DNA of 42,546 bases, from positions 1-42,546 of the forward strand of contig JAQWPZ010000149.1 of assembly GCA_029245125.1 (NCBI GenBank), read 5' to 3'. Position numbers and translations under genes: made by a program. Of the stretch, positions 9,985 to 19,888 are shown piece by piece. The DNA is from Rubripirellula sp. Its GTDB lineage: Bacteria > Planctomycetota > Planctomycetia > Pirellulales > Pirellulaceae. Under the pieces are notes generated by a model. That model saw only the letters and a program-made list of their open reading frames with translations, did no database searches and was not told the DNA's origin. Numbering within the stretch: the stretch's first letter is position 1; each line of letters begins with the position of its first letter.

Positions 9985-12869
9985 CGGATGTACAAAAACT
10001 CGCTGGTATTGAATAACACACGACACAACTGTTGCAGTCCTTCGCCCTCAACAAATTCCACCATCTGCTTCCGTTCTTGATCTCGCGGCATTCGTGATAA
10101 CGTCAAGCGAAACGCAAGATCGACTTGCCTTGTGATGGAATCGGGACATTGCGACTGCACTCGCTCTGCCAAAACGTCCGCCTGCTGCATCACCATTGGG
10201 CTGTTGAACAAGCCGAGCGATTGGATTGGAGTGATCGAACTTGTTCGCTTTGGTTTCATCTGACCAGCATCCGGACAATCGAATGCCCCGAATACATCGA
10301 CCGACTGCATGCGAATCTTGTGCGCGTAAACCATCCGCCGCAATCCATCGCCCGTGAACGTTTCGATCGGCGTGTAGCCACTCAAGCCACCACGTTGCTG
10401 AAACAGATTGAATCCTGGCCCACCCATTTTCAGATTCAAATTCCCGCTAACGAGCAGAATGGAATCACGAATCGCTTCCGCTTCCAAACGCCTCGGTGGA
10501 AAACGCCAAATCAAACGGGACTCGGCATCCCGTTTTAGTGCGTCAGTACGTGGCTGACTCGACTGCCGAAATGCGTGAGACGAGACGATCAAACGATGCA
10601 GATGCTTGAGTGACCAACCTTCTGCGATCAATTCAGCCGCTAGGAAGTCGAGCAAATCTGGGTGCATTGGTTTCGACCCCATCACCCCGAAATCAGACGG
10701 TGTATCGACGAACCCGGTGCCAAAGTGATGCTGCCAAATACGGTTTACGATCACGCGTGCGGTCAACGGATGGTCAGGGCGCACGAAATGATTCGCGAGG
10801 GCAACTCGACGATCCACATCGGGTGCATCAAGCGGTAAATCCAGCTTCCCTAGAACAGCGGGAATGGTTGGCGGGGCAACTTCGCGACGCTGCATCGGGT
10901 CGCCCCGATGAAGTCTCCAAGTAGGTTGGGGCGACTGAGAAAATCGCGCGGAAAACACTTGCGGTCCCGCCGACAGTCTCGCCAATTCCGCTCGCGCTGC
11001 ACGCAACTGCGAGATTTTCGAAACCAACGTTTCGATTTGCTCAGAGGATACATTTGCAATTGAAATCTGCGTCGACTTTCGCAAGTCATCTTCACGAAGC
11101 ATTCGCTGGGACGCATCAGCAACGGCAACCCAACCAGAATCATCTGCAGGCATGACCAGGATTTTGTATTGGACTGGCACACCATTACCCCGATCCCAAC
11201 GAATCCGATCGATCACGGCAGGCTTTGCAAGATCGACTTGAATCCAAGCGGGACCGCCACTTGCCGCGACCCATGGAAACGCTTGCCGACGATCGCGATC
11301 CCCATCAACCAAGTTATCAAAGTGACGCGTTTGGTTTGCCAACGCAAAACTGGATGCCGAAGGCTGTGCCCCGGCTGATGCCAACGCGATGTTCTTAGAC
11401 TCTGCCGTTCCGTCCGATGAAATGGCAACAGCATCGGCGGCGTCCGCCGTATAGACTTCAAACTCGTACAGTGAAGCAGCCCCGTTATTGGCAGTCGCAC
11501 TGATTTCCATGCGGACCGATTTTGCAAATACCGGCTCGAACCGTTCGGTATGCAAATTCTGCACAGCCAGCTGCAAACCAAGCTCGATTCTTATGGCCGC
11601 TACCTCTTCGACCAAGCGGTTCAATTTCGCTCGGGCCGCAGGCACTCGAGCCGCCCACTGATCGTTCTGCTCGCCCCGCCACCTTCGATCACCGTAAGTC
11701 AGTCCGGCAAAGATAGCTTGCATCGAGTAATAATCGACTTGCTGAATCGGATCAAACTTATGGTTGTGACAACGGGCACAGCCAACGGTCAGACCCATCA
11801 CACCTTGACTGACGGTCCGAATCACTTCGTCTAATTCATCCTGCCTGGCTTGCCGCATTGCATCTTCGTCACGTCCGATTTGCCCCGGTAAGTTCGCCGG
11901 GCCAGCGACAAGAAAACCGAGTGCTGCATCTTGCCCGACCGTATCGCCAGCGATCTGTTCAAACAGAAATTGGTCGTAGGGCTTATCTTCGTTCAGCGCA
12001 TTAATCACCCAATCCCGATAGGGCCAAGCCCGAGGCCGCTCGAAATTGGTTTCAAAGCCAACCGTCTCTGCCCAACGAATCACATCCAACCAATGCTGAG
12101 CCCAGCGTTCGCCATATCGAGGGGAGTCGAGCAGACGTTCGATGGCACGGTCGTACGCTGCATCGACTCCATTGGGATCGTTTAAGAATTCGTCGAGCTC
12201 TTCAATCGTCGGTGGCAGTCCTGTCAACACGAACGAAACGCGGCGAAGCAGCGATGCAGGATCAGAATGGGGCGAGTACGACAATCCGAGCGACTTCAGT
12301 TTTGATTCCAACAACGAGTCAATCGAATCAGACGCCCTTCTTTCGGCCAGCGGCTGCAACGACCAATGCTTCGGTTGCGGCGGCGCTGCCGAAGCATCCA
12401 TCTGTCCCGGCCAGACTGCTCCAGAATCAACCCAGCGACGAAGCAGCGAAACCTCGTCCTCACTCAATGAGGTACCACCGGGAGGCATCTTCAAGTCGAC
12501 GTTCTCACCGGAGACGACCTGGATCAAAAAACTGTCAGCAGAGTTTCCGGGAACAAGGGTCGGCTCACCGTAGTCGCCCCCTTTCAGCATCGAAGCACGA
12601 CGATCGACTCGCAAACCAGACTTTTGCTTCTCAGGACCATGACAAGAAAAACACTTCTGCTCGAAGATCGGCCGAATCTCACGATCGAAGTCGGGAGCTT
12701 CCGCCCCTTGAGCCCCAGCCAGACAGATCAGACCAAGCAGAACGAATGCGCAATCATGCGTTGCCGGCATCCAATACCGGGGAGAATTTAACAAAGCAGA
12801 AATCAGCGGTATGAGGTTCGACATTCGGCTACAATCGTTGCTCGCTTTCATCGCGATCCAAGTTCCCAT
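9981..12869 (-). CDS. Planctomycete cytochrome C / DUF1549 / DUF1553 protein
   Basis: A large exported protein of up to 962 residues. After the signal sequence (hydrophobic core [15 protein letters not shown]) comes the planctomycete cytochrome C domain with one heme motif, CFSCH, then the MPPGG segment, DUF1549 (ending near [18 protein letters not shown], which adds CARCH), an inserted discoidin-like beta-sandwich region ([15 protein letters not shown] to about [13 protein letters not shown]), and DUF1553 ([31 protein letters not shown]). Several in-frame ATGs exist (12869, 12851, 12824, 12770); none has a convincing ribosome binding site. The 12770 codon gives the neatest signal peptide and leaves room for a divergent promoter, so the true start may be internal. 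The stop overlaps the DUF1501 start, forming an operon. The reaction is unknown. Confidence 0.92.
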   Translation of the reverse strand: MGTWIAMKASNDCSRMSNLIPLISALLNSPRYWMPATHDCAFVLLGLICLAGAQGAEAPDFDREIRPIFEQKCFSCHGPEKQKSGLRVDRRASMLKGGDYGEPTLVPGNSADSFLIQVVSGENVDLKMPPGGTSLSEDEVSLLRRWVDSGAVWPGQMDASAAPPQPKHWSLQPLAERRASDSIDSLLESKLKSLGLSYSPHSDPASLLRRVSFVLTGLPPTIEELDEFLNDPNGVDAAYDRAIERLLDSPRYGERWAQHWLDVIRWAETVGFETNFERPRAWPYRDWVINALNEDKPYDQFLFEQIAGDTVGQDAALGFLVAGPANLPGQIGRDEDAMRQARQDELDEVIRTVSQGVMGLTVGCARCHNHKFDPIQQVDYYSMQAIFAGLTYGDRRWRGEQNDQWAARVPAARAKLNRLVEEVAAIRIELGLQLAVQNLHTERFEPVFAKSVRMEISATANNGAASLYEFEVYTADAADAVAISSDGTAESKNIALASAGAQPSASSFALANQTRHFDNLVDGDRDRRQAFPWVAASGGPAWIQVDLAKPAVIDRIRWDRGNGVPVQYKILVMPADDSGWVAVADASQRMLREDDLRKSTQISIANVSSEQIETLVSKISQLRAARAELARLSAGPQVFSARFSQSPQPTWRLHRGDPMQRREVAPPTIPAVLGKLDLPLDAPDVDRRVALANHFVRPDHPLTARVIVNRIWQHHFGTGFVDTPSDFGVMGSKPMHPDLLDFLAAELIAEGWSLKHLHRLIVSSHAFRQSSQPRTDALKRDAESRLIWRFPPRRLEAEAIRDSILLVSGNLNLKMGGPGFNLFQQRGGLSGYTPIETFTGDGLRRMVYAHKIRMQSVDVFGAFDCPDAGQMKPKRTSSITPIQSLGLFNSPMVMQQADVLAERVQSQCPDSITRQVDLAFRLTLSRMPRDQERKQMVEFVEGEGLQQLCRVLFNTSEFLYIR

Positions 12870-12889
12870 CCTGACTTGCGAGGTTCACC

Positions 12890-14350
12890 TTGTTCAATTC
12901 CGACGACGATCCGCAGCAGCGTACGAAACAAGTCTCTCGCCGCCAGTTTAACAAGACTGCCACGACTCTTGGCGCACTGGCTGGTTTTCATTTTTTTCCA
13001 GCACTCGGCCAGAAACGAGTCGAAAAACCGGCGTTGGCCGGGATCGGTGCCGGCGGCAAAGGAACAGCCGACATCAATGGATCCGCTAATGCAGGTTTCG
13101 AGATCGTCGCGTTAGTCGACATCGTCGACATCAAGAAACTTTCCAATCTGCAGGGTCGAATGAAGCGAATGGGAGAAACCCGTGCTTCGTTCCCCGACGC
13201 GCAGTTCTACTTGGACTACCGCGAAATGCTGGCTGACCTGGGTGACAAAGTTGATGCGGTCACCATCTCAACTCCCGATCACCATCACTTTCACGCGGCA
13301 TCCGCAGCGATGCAAGCGGGCAAGCATGCCTATTGCCAAAAGCCGCTGTGCCATGGCATTTGGGAAGCAAGAATGCTAGCCGACATCGCCAAAAAGACCG
13401 GCGTCAAAACTCAAATGGGTAATCAAGCCCATGCCAATGATCATATGCGGCGTTGCGTCGAACTCTTGCGGGCCGGCGTGATCGGCAAGGTCAAAGAAAT
13501 TCACGCCTGGACCAATCGTCCCATCTGGCCGCAGGGATTCGCCGCTCCGCCAAAACCAGAACCGGTCCCCGAAGGAATTGATTGGGATCAATGGATCGGC
13601 CCAGCTCCTTTTGTCGATTACAGTTCGAAGATCGCGCCGTTCGCGTGGCGTGGTTGGTGGAATTACGGCACTGGTGCACTTGGCGATATGGCATGTCACA
13701 TCATGGACCTGGGCTACTGGGCGATGCAGCCTGATTCGGGGCCTCGTCTGTCGCCCCAATCGGTTGTTGCCCAACAACAGGGTGCCACCGATTACTCACC
13801 TCCAATCAACTCCATCCTCACTTGGGACTTCGGCCCCAGTCAGTATGCCGCTAAAGATGGCTTTAAATTCCATTGGTACGATGGATATGTCGATGCCCAC
13901 TTCGATCGCGATTCATGGCAACTGATCAAGAATGGCAATGAGTACAACCATCCAAGTGAGGAGGTACTCGAAGGCATGAACTTCGCCGACTACGGCAGCG
14001 TGATCATTGGAGAACACGGCAAACTGTTCTTCAAGCGGTCAAAAAACAATTGGGTGTTGAAGACGTCATCCCAGGTTGATGGTTTTGACTGGCCGGAAGT
14101 ATCGCTACCTCGCGCCCGCGACCAAGACAATTACAAGGAATGGATTGACGCGGTCGACGGCAAGATCGATCAGGGAGAATCAAACTTCTCACTGGCCGGT
14201 CCAATGACCGAGACCATTTTGCTGGGCGTTCTCGCTCAACGCCAACCGAATACGCCGCTGGTATGGGACGCCGAAAAAATGGAAGTGAAGGGTCGGCCAG
14301 AGTTAAAGCAATTCATCCAGCGAGAATACCGAGATGGCTGGAAGATCTAA
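12890..14350 (+). CDS. Gfo/Idh/MocA family oxidoreductase, Tat-exported
   Basis: A 486-residue NAD(P)-dependent sugar dehydrogenase-like protein. A Tat signal (SRRQFNKTATTLGALAGF) precedes the Rossmann fold, whose nucleotide loop is GIGAGGKGTADI. The segment that usually reads EKP is YCQKPLCHG, so the Lys and Pro are kept while Glu is replaced by Gln. The later MGNQAHANDHMRRCVELLRAG and HAWTNRPIWPQG segments are typical of planctomycete members. The TTG start at 12890 is the first that includes the whole Tat signal; an alternative is not obvious. The gene is divergent from the cytochrome/DUF1553 gene. The likely role is oxidation, reduction or epimerisation of sugars outside the cytoplasm; the substrate cannot be read from sequence. 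Confidence 0.92.
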   Translation: MFNSDDDPQQRTKQVSRRQFNKTATTLGALAGFHFFPALGQKRVEKPALAGIGAGGKGTADINGSANAGFEIVALVDIVDIKKLSNLQGRMKRMGETRASFPDAQFYLDYREMLADLGDKVDAVTISTPDHHHFHAASAAMQAGKHAYCQKPLCHGIWEARMLADIAKKTGVKTQMGNQAHANDHMRRCVELLRAGVIGKVKEIHAWTNRPIWPQGFAAPPKPEPVPEGIDWDQWIGPAPFVDYSSKIAPFAWRGWWNYGTGALGDMACHIMDLGYWAMQPDSGPRLSPQSVVAQQQGATDYSPPINSILTWDFGPSQYAAKDGFKFHWYDGYVDAHFDRDSWQLIKNGNEYNHPSEEVLEGMNFADYGSVIIGEHGKLFFKRSKNNWVLKTSSQVDGFDWPEVSLPRARDQDNYKEWIDAVDGKIDQGESNFSLAGPMTETILLGVLAQRQPNTPLVWDAEKMEVKGRPELKQFIQREYRDGWKI

Positions 14351-14618
14351 CTGGCGTGAACGACCAAGTAGTGAATTGCACGACTGGTAAATTCATTGAC
14401 GGGGAACCGATCGCCGCTTGATTCAACCGAACAGCGTTTTAGATCGGCAGCGACTCAAATCGCCACGTTGTGCGTGAGTCGCGAATCGTCGCCGTTGCCA
14501 ATCAACAACAACTGCCTCAGTTTCGCCGCGAATTCGGATCACGTCACGGCCATTTGAAACGAGTCATACGGGCAGCGAGAATCGCGATGCAATTCCGCTG
14601 CCATCTGCTGACAAGTAC

Positions 14619-15086
14619 TTACTTGGGCCGTGGTTGATTGAGCCATTGATTAACCGTGTCACTCGATTCCTCGCGAGCAGGCCACGGTGAGAATAGAGAC
14701 TCAAAGAAACCCTTTTTCGGTTTTTCGTTCGTCTTCGTTGGCGTGCGTGAAGAGGCTGGAAAAATCTGCATGGGCGAAAAGTTATCGGGACTGAACGCTG
14801 CTTTTGTCTTGTTCCAGCTGTTGCTCGCCGTCTTGCTGACTTCGCCGAAGAAGCCGTCCTTCTTTTTCTTGATCCGAGCTTTCTCGTCGTTGCCCGGTAG
14901 CAGCGAAGGAAAGTCTGGCATTTTCCATTTAGGCATCTGCCAATTCGCGGGATTCAGACCTCGCGCCAACCGTTCCGTCGGCGAGGGCGGAACGACCTCG
15001 TCAGCAAACGAAGACCGAGACGTAAGACCGAAATTCAAGGCGATCAACAAGACCAATGCCGAGATTTGTAGCACCATCGCTTTCAT
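14619..15086 (-). CDS. Small secreted protein of unknown function
   Basis: 155 residues with a good N-terminal signal peptide (MKAMVLQISALVLLIALNFG, cleavage probably near SSFADE). The mature part is basic and Trp/Pro-rich, with the repeated pattern NWQMPKWKMPDFPSLLPG and two GFF segments (KDGFFGEV, KKGFFESLFSPW). This looks like a conserved planctomycete exported protein of unknown role. A ribosome binding site (AAGGAG type, plus-strand ctcctt near 15098) supports the start. The plus-strand frame covering the same bases is rejected because it lacks a comparable start and composition. No operon partner: neighbours on both sides are over 250 bp away. Confidence 0.75.
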   Translation of the reverse strand: MKAMVLQISALVLLIALNFGLTSRSSFADEVVPPSPTERLARGLNPANWQMPKWKMPDFPSLLPGNDEKARIKKKKDGFFGEVSKTASNSWNKTKAAFSPDNFSPMQIFPASSRTPTKTNEKPKKGFFESLFSPWPAREESSDTVNQWLNQPRPK

Positions 15087-15932
15087 CTATCCAAAACTCC
15101 TTCTGACCATCCTGGAGGTACAACCTAAATCCGTATCGCAAGAATCGCGTGACGATGACAAGACCGGTTTTTGAAAGCTCGGATATCGCCCACAAAGAAT
15201 CTCTATTTCGGGCTCCGTGAAACCCCAACTCTGTGGATCCAAGATGCTGTGAAACCCAGCACAACGACAATCACACCATCAAGCGTTGGACATCAGCGTG
15301 AAAACGTGTCTGTTCGACGGGACAGCAAGGCTGCTTCATGCCGCTGCAGCAAACGGGACTGCAGCAAACAGGACTGCACCGATTGGGGGGCCGCCCCACC
15401 GCTTGCTAACAAGACTCAGCTTCAAATCATGGCGGACCCAGATCATGGCGGACCCAGATCATCGCGGACCCAGATCATCGCGGACCCAGATCATCGCGGA
15501 CCCAGGCCGATGGTGGACTCACCGCCTCCCCGCGACTTAGCGAGAATTCGACGAATTTGCCCAACTACGATTGCCTGATGCGATTTGGTCGCAATGGCGA
15601 GCGGTATGGATCAAAAATTGCCAGCAACCTATCCCTCCGGTCAGATCCAATTCCACAGCGGCGACGCCCCCAAATTTGCCTCAGCCGTGAAATCGTCACA
15701 ACGAGATACGCTGCCCATCGACGAGAATTTTGGGATTCGACGAATCGCTCGGGGCCTCGCCAAACGCGACCATATCTGCGAGAACGGATAGAGGTCGGGG
15801 ATCGCAAAGGGCAGAGATTTGGCACGCCCTGAATCGAACCCTGACTTCGCGAGTTCATTCGTGATCATTGCGACACCAACTAAATCGTTTCGAGCAACAA
15901 AACACCGGTATCTCTAGCGAAGGGGTCAAACC
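15087..15932. other. Long intergenic region with tandem repeat
   Basis: About 850 bp without a convincing gene. Short frames on both strands have odd composition and no recognisable domain. It contains a five-copy 16-bp tandem repeat (15426-15505), a nearby imperfect double copy of gcaaacgggactgca (about 15349-15378), and two related segments with the core attcgacgaat (near 15545 and 15736). The promoter of the STAS-like gene should lie at its right end. Confidence 0.5.
15426..15505. repeat. Tandem repeat, 16-bp unit, five copies
   Basis: Five contiguous 16-bp units of the form atcatSgcggacccag. The first two units have g at the sixth base and the last three have c, so the array has two sub-types arranged in blocks. 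The unit length is not a multiple of three, so a coding role is unlikely. It sits in the long intergenic region between the secreted protein gene and the STAS-like gene. Slippage or unequal exchange is the likely origin. Confidence 0.95.
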
Positions 15933-16295
15933 ATGGACCAAGCAATCGACATTGTCTCAGCTGGCAAAACTCTGCATGTCAAAGTAACTGGCAAGCTGAC
16001 CAAAGAAGTCTACGAATCGTTCACACCGGTTGTTGACGAACAGATCACGAACCATGGGAAGATTCGCATTCTGTTCGAAATGCACGACTTCCACGGCTGG
16101 ACTGCGGGCGCGATTTGGGAAGACTTGAAGTTTGACCTCAAGCACTGGAAAGATATCGAGCGTCTTGCCATCGTCGGCGAATCGAAATGGGAAGCCGGAA
16201 TGGCTGCTTTCTGCAAGCCCTTCACAACGGCGAAGGTCCAATACTTCGATCACACCAAGCTCGATGAAGCGACCACCTGGATCGATTCAGAGTAA
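15933..16295 (+). CDS. SpoIIAA-like (STAS/SEC14-type) protein
   Basis: A 120-residue cytoplasmic protein with the compact alpha/beta pattern of the SpoIIAA-like family. Diagnostic segments are GKTLHVKVTGKLTKEVYESF, IRILFEMHDFHGWT, DLKFDLKHWKDIERLAIVGESKW and the C-terminal AKVQYFDHTKLDEATTWI. In bacteria such proteins are thought to bind small ligands or partners and are often linked to stress or envelope responses; the exact role is unknown. The start is preceded by a gaagggg-type ribosome binding site (about 15918-15924). The gene is monocistronic and followed by a hairpin. Confidence 0.85.
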   Translation: MDQAIDIVSAGKTLHVKVTGKLTKEVYESFTPVVDEQITNHGKIRILFEMHDFHGWTAGAIWEDLKFDLKHWKDIERLAIVGESKWEAGMAAFCKPFTTAKVQYFDHTKLDEATTWIDSE

Positions 16296-16323
16296 TCCGC
16301 TGCTGACGGATTCAGATCACGAT

Positions 16324-16343
16324 GCCCTTGGTAAGCCAGGGGC
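16324..16343 (+). terminator. Possible hairpin terminator after STAS-like gene
   Basis: Arms gcccttgg and ccaggggc form an 8-bp stem with one G-T pair around a taag loop, 28 bp after the STAS-like stop. No T-tract follows, so intrinsic termination is unproven. Confidence 0.35.
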
Positions 16344-17231
16344 GTTGTCGACAGCTGGCCGGTGAAACATCACGAGGGCTCACCAGGGCCAGCAGATAGA
16401 TCAGCAAGAAACTTGCTGCCCTTCGAAAAGCATTAGCTGCTGCTTGCCACTGCTTCGTTGCTCTCACGCGACGAAGCCAGCGATTCGTTTCATCGCCACC
16501 TCAATTGGCTACGTTGTCTCCACTCGGTTTCGCTACGCTCCGACTGCAATGATCGCGTCAAGCTCAGTCCCTGCCGCTGAGAAGTCACCCAGCTTCGGTG
16601 AAGGCAACGACGAAAACGGTGCAGAAGAGTCAGTCCGTATTGATGAAAATGGGAGCTACGGAAGTGCCACCCGTCATGAGGAGCAGCACGTCCTGCCGCC
16701 CTTGCTTGTCGCAGCAAACGCCTCACACAGGGCAATCCGAGGTTCCGGGACCGTCGGCAAATCGAAATTGACCAGCGAGACCCGCGTCGCCGCTAGCCCG
16801 TCCGCGTCGGTCGTGTCATGCCGACTGAAGTGTCCGACGGAAGCTGAAAAGTTGAATGCTTTCCCCCGTATGAAAACCGGGGCTTTCGACGAGAAGTAAT
16901 TGCCGACATCCGGCTGGAAGTTCTTACTGTAATTCGCTTCCAGCCAGTGCTGAAATTTGCTTCCAGCCAACGAGTTAACGACAGCAAACCGATCGCCCGA
17001 TTCGAATTGAATTTGTCGATTGACTCTGCTTGGGTTGCTGGTCAAGAACGCAGCATCGGCCAAATGGAAACCCTCGTACTCACACAGAACGAAGACCGAG
17101 GGTCCCATGCAGCACAGATTCTCTCATACCTTTCCACGGGTGTGACTTCACGCCCCAGCCAAATACCGAACGCCCGACAATGGGCAACTCGAAATCTTGT
17201 CGTTGACCAAGCGCGACGACTTCGCTCCACT
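16344..17231. other. Region without recognisable gene
   Basis: About 890 bp between the STAS-like gene and the katG remnant. Open frames up to about 150 codons occur on both strands, but none has a credible start, domain or signal peptide. One notable element is a perfect 9-bp inverted repeat ggctggaag (16912-16920) / cttccagcc (16937-16945) followed by a second cttccagcc at 16960-16968, so the left arm could pair with either right arm. The region may hold eroded sequence, given the pseudogene beside it. Confidence 0.4.
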
Positions 17232-18140
17232 TCACTGAGCGGGATCAAGATCGAAGCGATCGAGATTCATCACCTTGCTCCGGACCGCCACGAAGTCATT
17301 GATAAACTTCTGCTGAGCGTCCTCACTGGCATAAACTTCCGCGATGGCCCGAAGTTGCGAGTTCGAACCAAACACGAGATCGACAGAACTGGCAGTCCAC
17401 TTCACCTCACCCGTCTTGCGATCGCGTCCTTCGAAGAAGTGATCGCAGACAGGTGACATCTGCCAATGAGTGCCCATGTCCAGCAGGTTAACGAAGAAAT
17501 CATTGGTCAAAGTCTCGGGGTGTTTGGTGAACACGCCAAGTTGAGCAAGTGGGCCAGCCCCGGCGTTGGCACCCAAGACTCTCAGGCCGCCGACAGGGAC
17601 CGCCATCTCCGGTGCAGTCAGCGTCAACAAAGAAGCTCGATCGATCAGTAGCTCTGCACCCAGTCGATCAATTTCACGTCCTAAGTGATCGCGAACCCCA
17701 TCAGCTCTTGGTTCGAGGACCGCGAACGGTTTGATATCGGTCATCGCCTGCGTCGCGTCGGTGCGTCGTCGCGTCGGTGCGACCGGGCGACCGGGCGACC
17801 GGGCGCGAACGCTACCCGCACTTCGTGTCCAGCCTTCTTCGCCGCATCCTCAACGGCTGCACACCCACCCAGCACAATCAGATCAGCGAGAAAAATTTTC
17901 TTGCCGCCAGTCTGTGAACTGTTGAAGTTCAGCTGGATCTTCAACAGTTTTAGCAAGACCTGCGCGAGTTCAGCTGGCTGGTTGACTGCCCAATCCTTTT
18001 GTGGCGATATTCCATTCGCAGCAATCAGCACCCGATGCTCCACCACACCTGCAAATAAACCGGTGCGAACACGGTGATTGCGAGTCATTGCGTCGAAAGC
18101 CGCGGCCGCTTGGTACGCACGGAACAGGAACTTACAAAGC
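17232..18140 (-). pseudogene. katG: Catalase-peroxidase (KatG) C-terminal remnant, frameshifted
   Basis: Two minus-strand frames together give the C-terminal domain of KatG. The upstream frame reads [37 protein letters not shown] and VRVAFAPGR; the downstream frame continues [86 protein letters not shown] and ends [13 protein letters not shown], the usual KatG terminus. The frames are broken at 17752-17803 by two tandem duplications (a 16-bp unit twice and an 8-bp unit three times). Removing 32 bp restores [12 protein letters not shown] in frame, as in intact KatG. Towards 18140 similarity fades ([11 protein letters not shown]) and the N-terminal heme-binding catalytic domain is missing. The gene cannot make active enzyme. 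Confidence 0.9.
17752..17803. repeat. Tandem duplications inside katG remnant
   Basis: A 16-bp unit occurs twice (17752-17767 gtcgcgtcggtgcgtc; 17768-17783 the same with one change), followed and partly overlapped by an 8-bp unit cgaccggg three times (17780-17803). Together they add 32 bp to the katG frame and shift it. Confidence 0.93.
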
Positions 18141-18601
18141 AAGCCGATTGTCGTGCGTATTCGCACGACGAGAGATGAGCCGCAGCGACATACCGTGACG
18201 CCACGTCTCACGCATCGTCATAGATGGCACAGAACCCATCTCAGATTCTGATTTTTAGTTGAACAGGATCCAAGCCAATTTACTGTTGCATCACTCGCTG
18301 CAATTACAACGCAAGCATGCAGCTACAATGAGCAGTGCAGCCGACTCAACAAGCGCCGATGCAAAGGTTGCGTTTGGTATCCAGAGTTGTTGGTGTGCAA
18401 AGTTATTGGGCGCGATGTCATCGACGCTATGTCAGCGGGACATGCCAATGGGGCGATCTCATCGAGCTCCATTTCTAACGCGAAGTGGAAAGATTTGGCA
18501 CGAACGGAACGCAACATGCGAGAGTCGATCCAAACCAATGGAACATCACTTGTCCGCGGGCGCCACCACGCGGCAGTTGTAGCACGAGGAGATACTAGAG
18601 G
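18141..18601. other. Intergenic region upstream of PQQ-propeller gene
   Basis: About 460 bp between the katG remnant and the propeller gene. Short frames occur on both strands, none convincing. A GAGGAG ribosome binding site at 18586-18591, 10 bp before the ATG at 18602, supports that start. No clear promoter was recognised. Confidence 0.4.
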
Positions 18602-19855
18602 ATGAACAAGTTGAGAACTGTTTTTCTGGCAGCGTGTTCTGCCGCGATCTTCCTGTCAGCAGTAGTGCAGGCAGGTGACTGGTCGCAGTTCCGTGGTCCG
18701 GGCGGCGATGGTGTTGCAGAAGGGAGTGGCTTCCCTGTCACATGGGATGCGGAAGAAAACATCAAGTGGAAGATTGATCTGCCCGATCGTGGAGCGGGCA
18801 GTCCAATCGTATCAGGTGGGCGAGTTTTCCTCTCCAGCGCTACCGAGGACGGACGCAAGCGAAGCCTGCTTTGCTTTGACCGATCGGACGGAACGCAACT
18901 TTGGACGCGAACCGTAGAGTTCGGTGAGGACACGACGCATGGCAAGAATCCCTTTGGTAGCACGACACCAGCTGCCGATGGTGATCGCGTTGTGGTTTGG
19001 CACAGTTCGGCGGGCTTGTACTGTTACGATTTCTCTGGAAAGGAGCTGTGGTCGCGGGATCTGGGCGACTTCAAGCACATCTGGGGTTACGGTTCTTCCC
19101 CGATCATTCACGACGGCCGAGTTGTGCTGCAATGTGGTCCTGGTGAACGAGCATTCTTGACTTCGCTTGACCTGGCCAGCGGCAAAACGATCTGGGAAAC
19201 CGACGAACCGTACGGGGGTGACAAAAGTCCGGACGACGTTGGCTCATGGAGCACGCCGGTGCTTGCCCAAGTTGCTGGCAAGCAACAAATCATCTGTGCC
19301 ACCAGCACGCGAGTGAACGGCTACGATCCGGAGAGTGGCGACTTGCTTTGGTGGTGCGAAGGATTGAGCGGTTCGCGTTACGACGCAGCCAGCTCGTCAC
19401 CGTTGATTGGTGGGGGAATTTGCTTCGCCATGGCAGATTTGCGTGGACCGGCAATGGGATTCAAGCTCGGCGGAACCGGCAACATCACCGAGTCCAATCG
19501 ACTATGGCACGTTGAAAAGAGGAATCCCAACAGCGTTGGTACGGGCATCATGGTTGGCCGGCACATCTTCCGACCCAACTCAGGGCCTGGAACCCTTGAG
19601 TGTCTAGAAGCAGACACAGGTGAAAGCGTCTGGAAGAACCGAGCCAAGGACCATTGGGCGTCGATGGTTTTAGCTGACGGACATCTCTACGCTCTCAATC
19701 AGAGAGGCACGACGATTGTCTTCAAACCGAACGCAGAGGAATTCGAAGAGGTCGCGAGTAATGATCTAGGCGGCATTACGAATGCGACTCCCGCTTTTTC
19801 GGACGGTCAGATTTTTGTCCGTAGCGACGAGCATCTGTATTGCATCGGGCATTGA
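18602..19855 (+). CDS. Secreted PQQ-like beta-propeller protein
   Basis: 417 residues with a signal peptide (MNKLRTVFLAACSAAIFLSAVVQAG) followed by the planctomycete propeller opening GDWSQFRGPGGDGVAEGSGFP. Repeated blade motifs follow the PQQ/BamB pattern: KWKIDLPDRGAGSPIVSGGRVF, LLCFDRSDGTQLWTRTV, LYCYDFSGKELWSRDLG, LTSLDLASGKTIWETDEP, VNGYDPESGDLLWWCEG, LECLEADTGESVWKN. The fold forms a 7-8-bladed periplasmic propeller; whether it binds PQQ or acts as a scaffold cannot be told, since many planctomycete members lack proven cofactor. It has a good ribosome binding site and is followed after 33 bp by a broken second propeller gene, so it probably heads the redox operon. Confidence 0.9.
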   Translation: MNKLRTVFLAACSAAIFLSAVVQAGDWSQFRGPGGDGVAEGSGFPVTWDAEENIKWKIDLPDRGAGSPIVSGGRVFLSSATEDGRKRSLLCFDRSDGTQLWTRTVEFGEDTTHGKNPFGSTTPAADGDRVVVWHSSAGLYCYDFSGKELWSRDLGDFKHIWGYGSSPIIHDGRVVLQCGPGERAFLTSLDLASGKTIWETDEPYGGDKSPDDVGSWSTPVLAQVAGKQQIICATSTRVNGYDPESGDLLWWCEGLSGSRYDAASSSPLIGGGICFAMADLRGPAMGFKLGGTGNITESNRLWHVEKRNPNSVGTGIMVGRHIFRPNSGPGTLECLEADTGESVWKNRAKDHWASMVLADGHLYALNQRGTTIVFKPNAEEFEEVASNDLGGITNATPAFSDGQIFVRSDEHLYCIGH

Positions 19856-19888
19856 GTGGCGTTCGTGGATACGACCAAGGAATTTCCA

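Noticed and set aside
15426..15505. CRISPR array
   Set aside because: The units are directly adjacent with no spacers and are only 16 bp long.
15800..15870. tRNA-like T-arm string (gaatcgaacc) on the minus strand
   Set aside because: The flanking bases do not pair into a T stem and no anticodon or acceptor stem could be assembled.
16444..17108. Open frames of 144-151 codons on both strands
   Set aside because: No signal peptide, domain, ribosome binding site or operon partner; composition resembles non-coding or eroded sequence.
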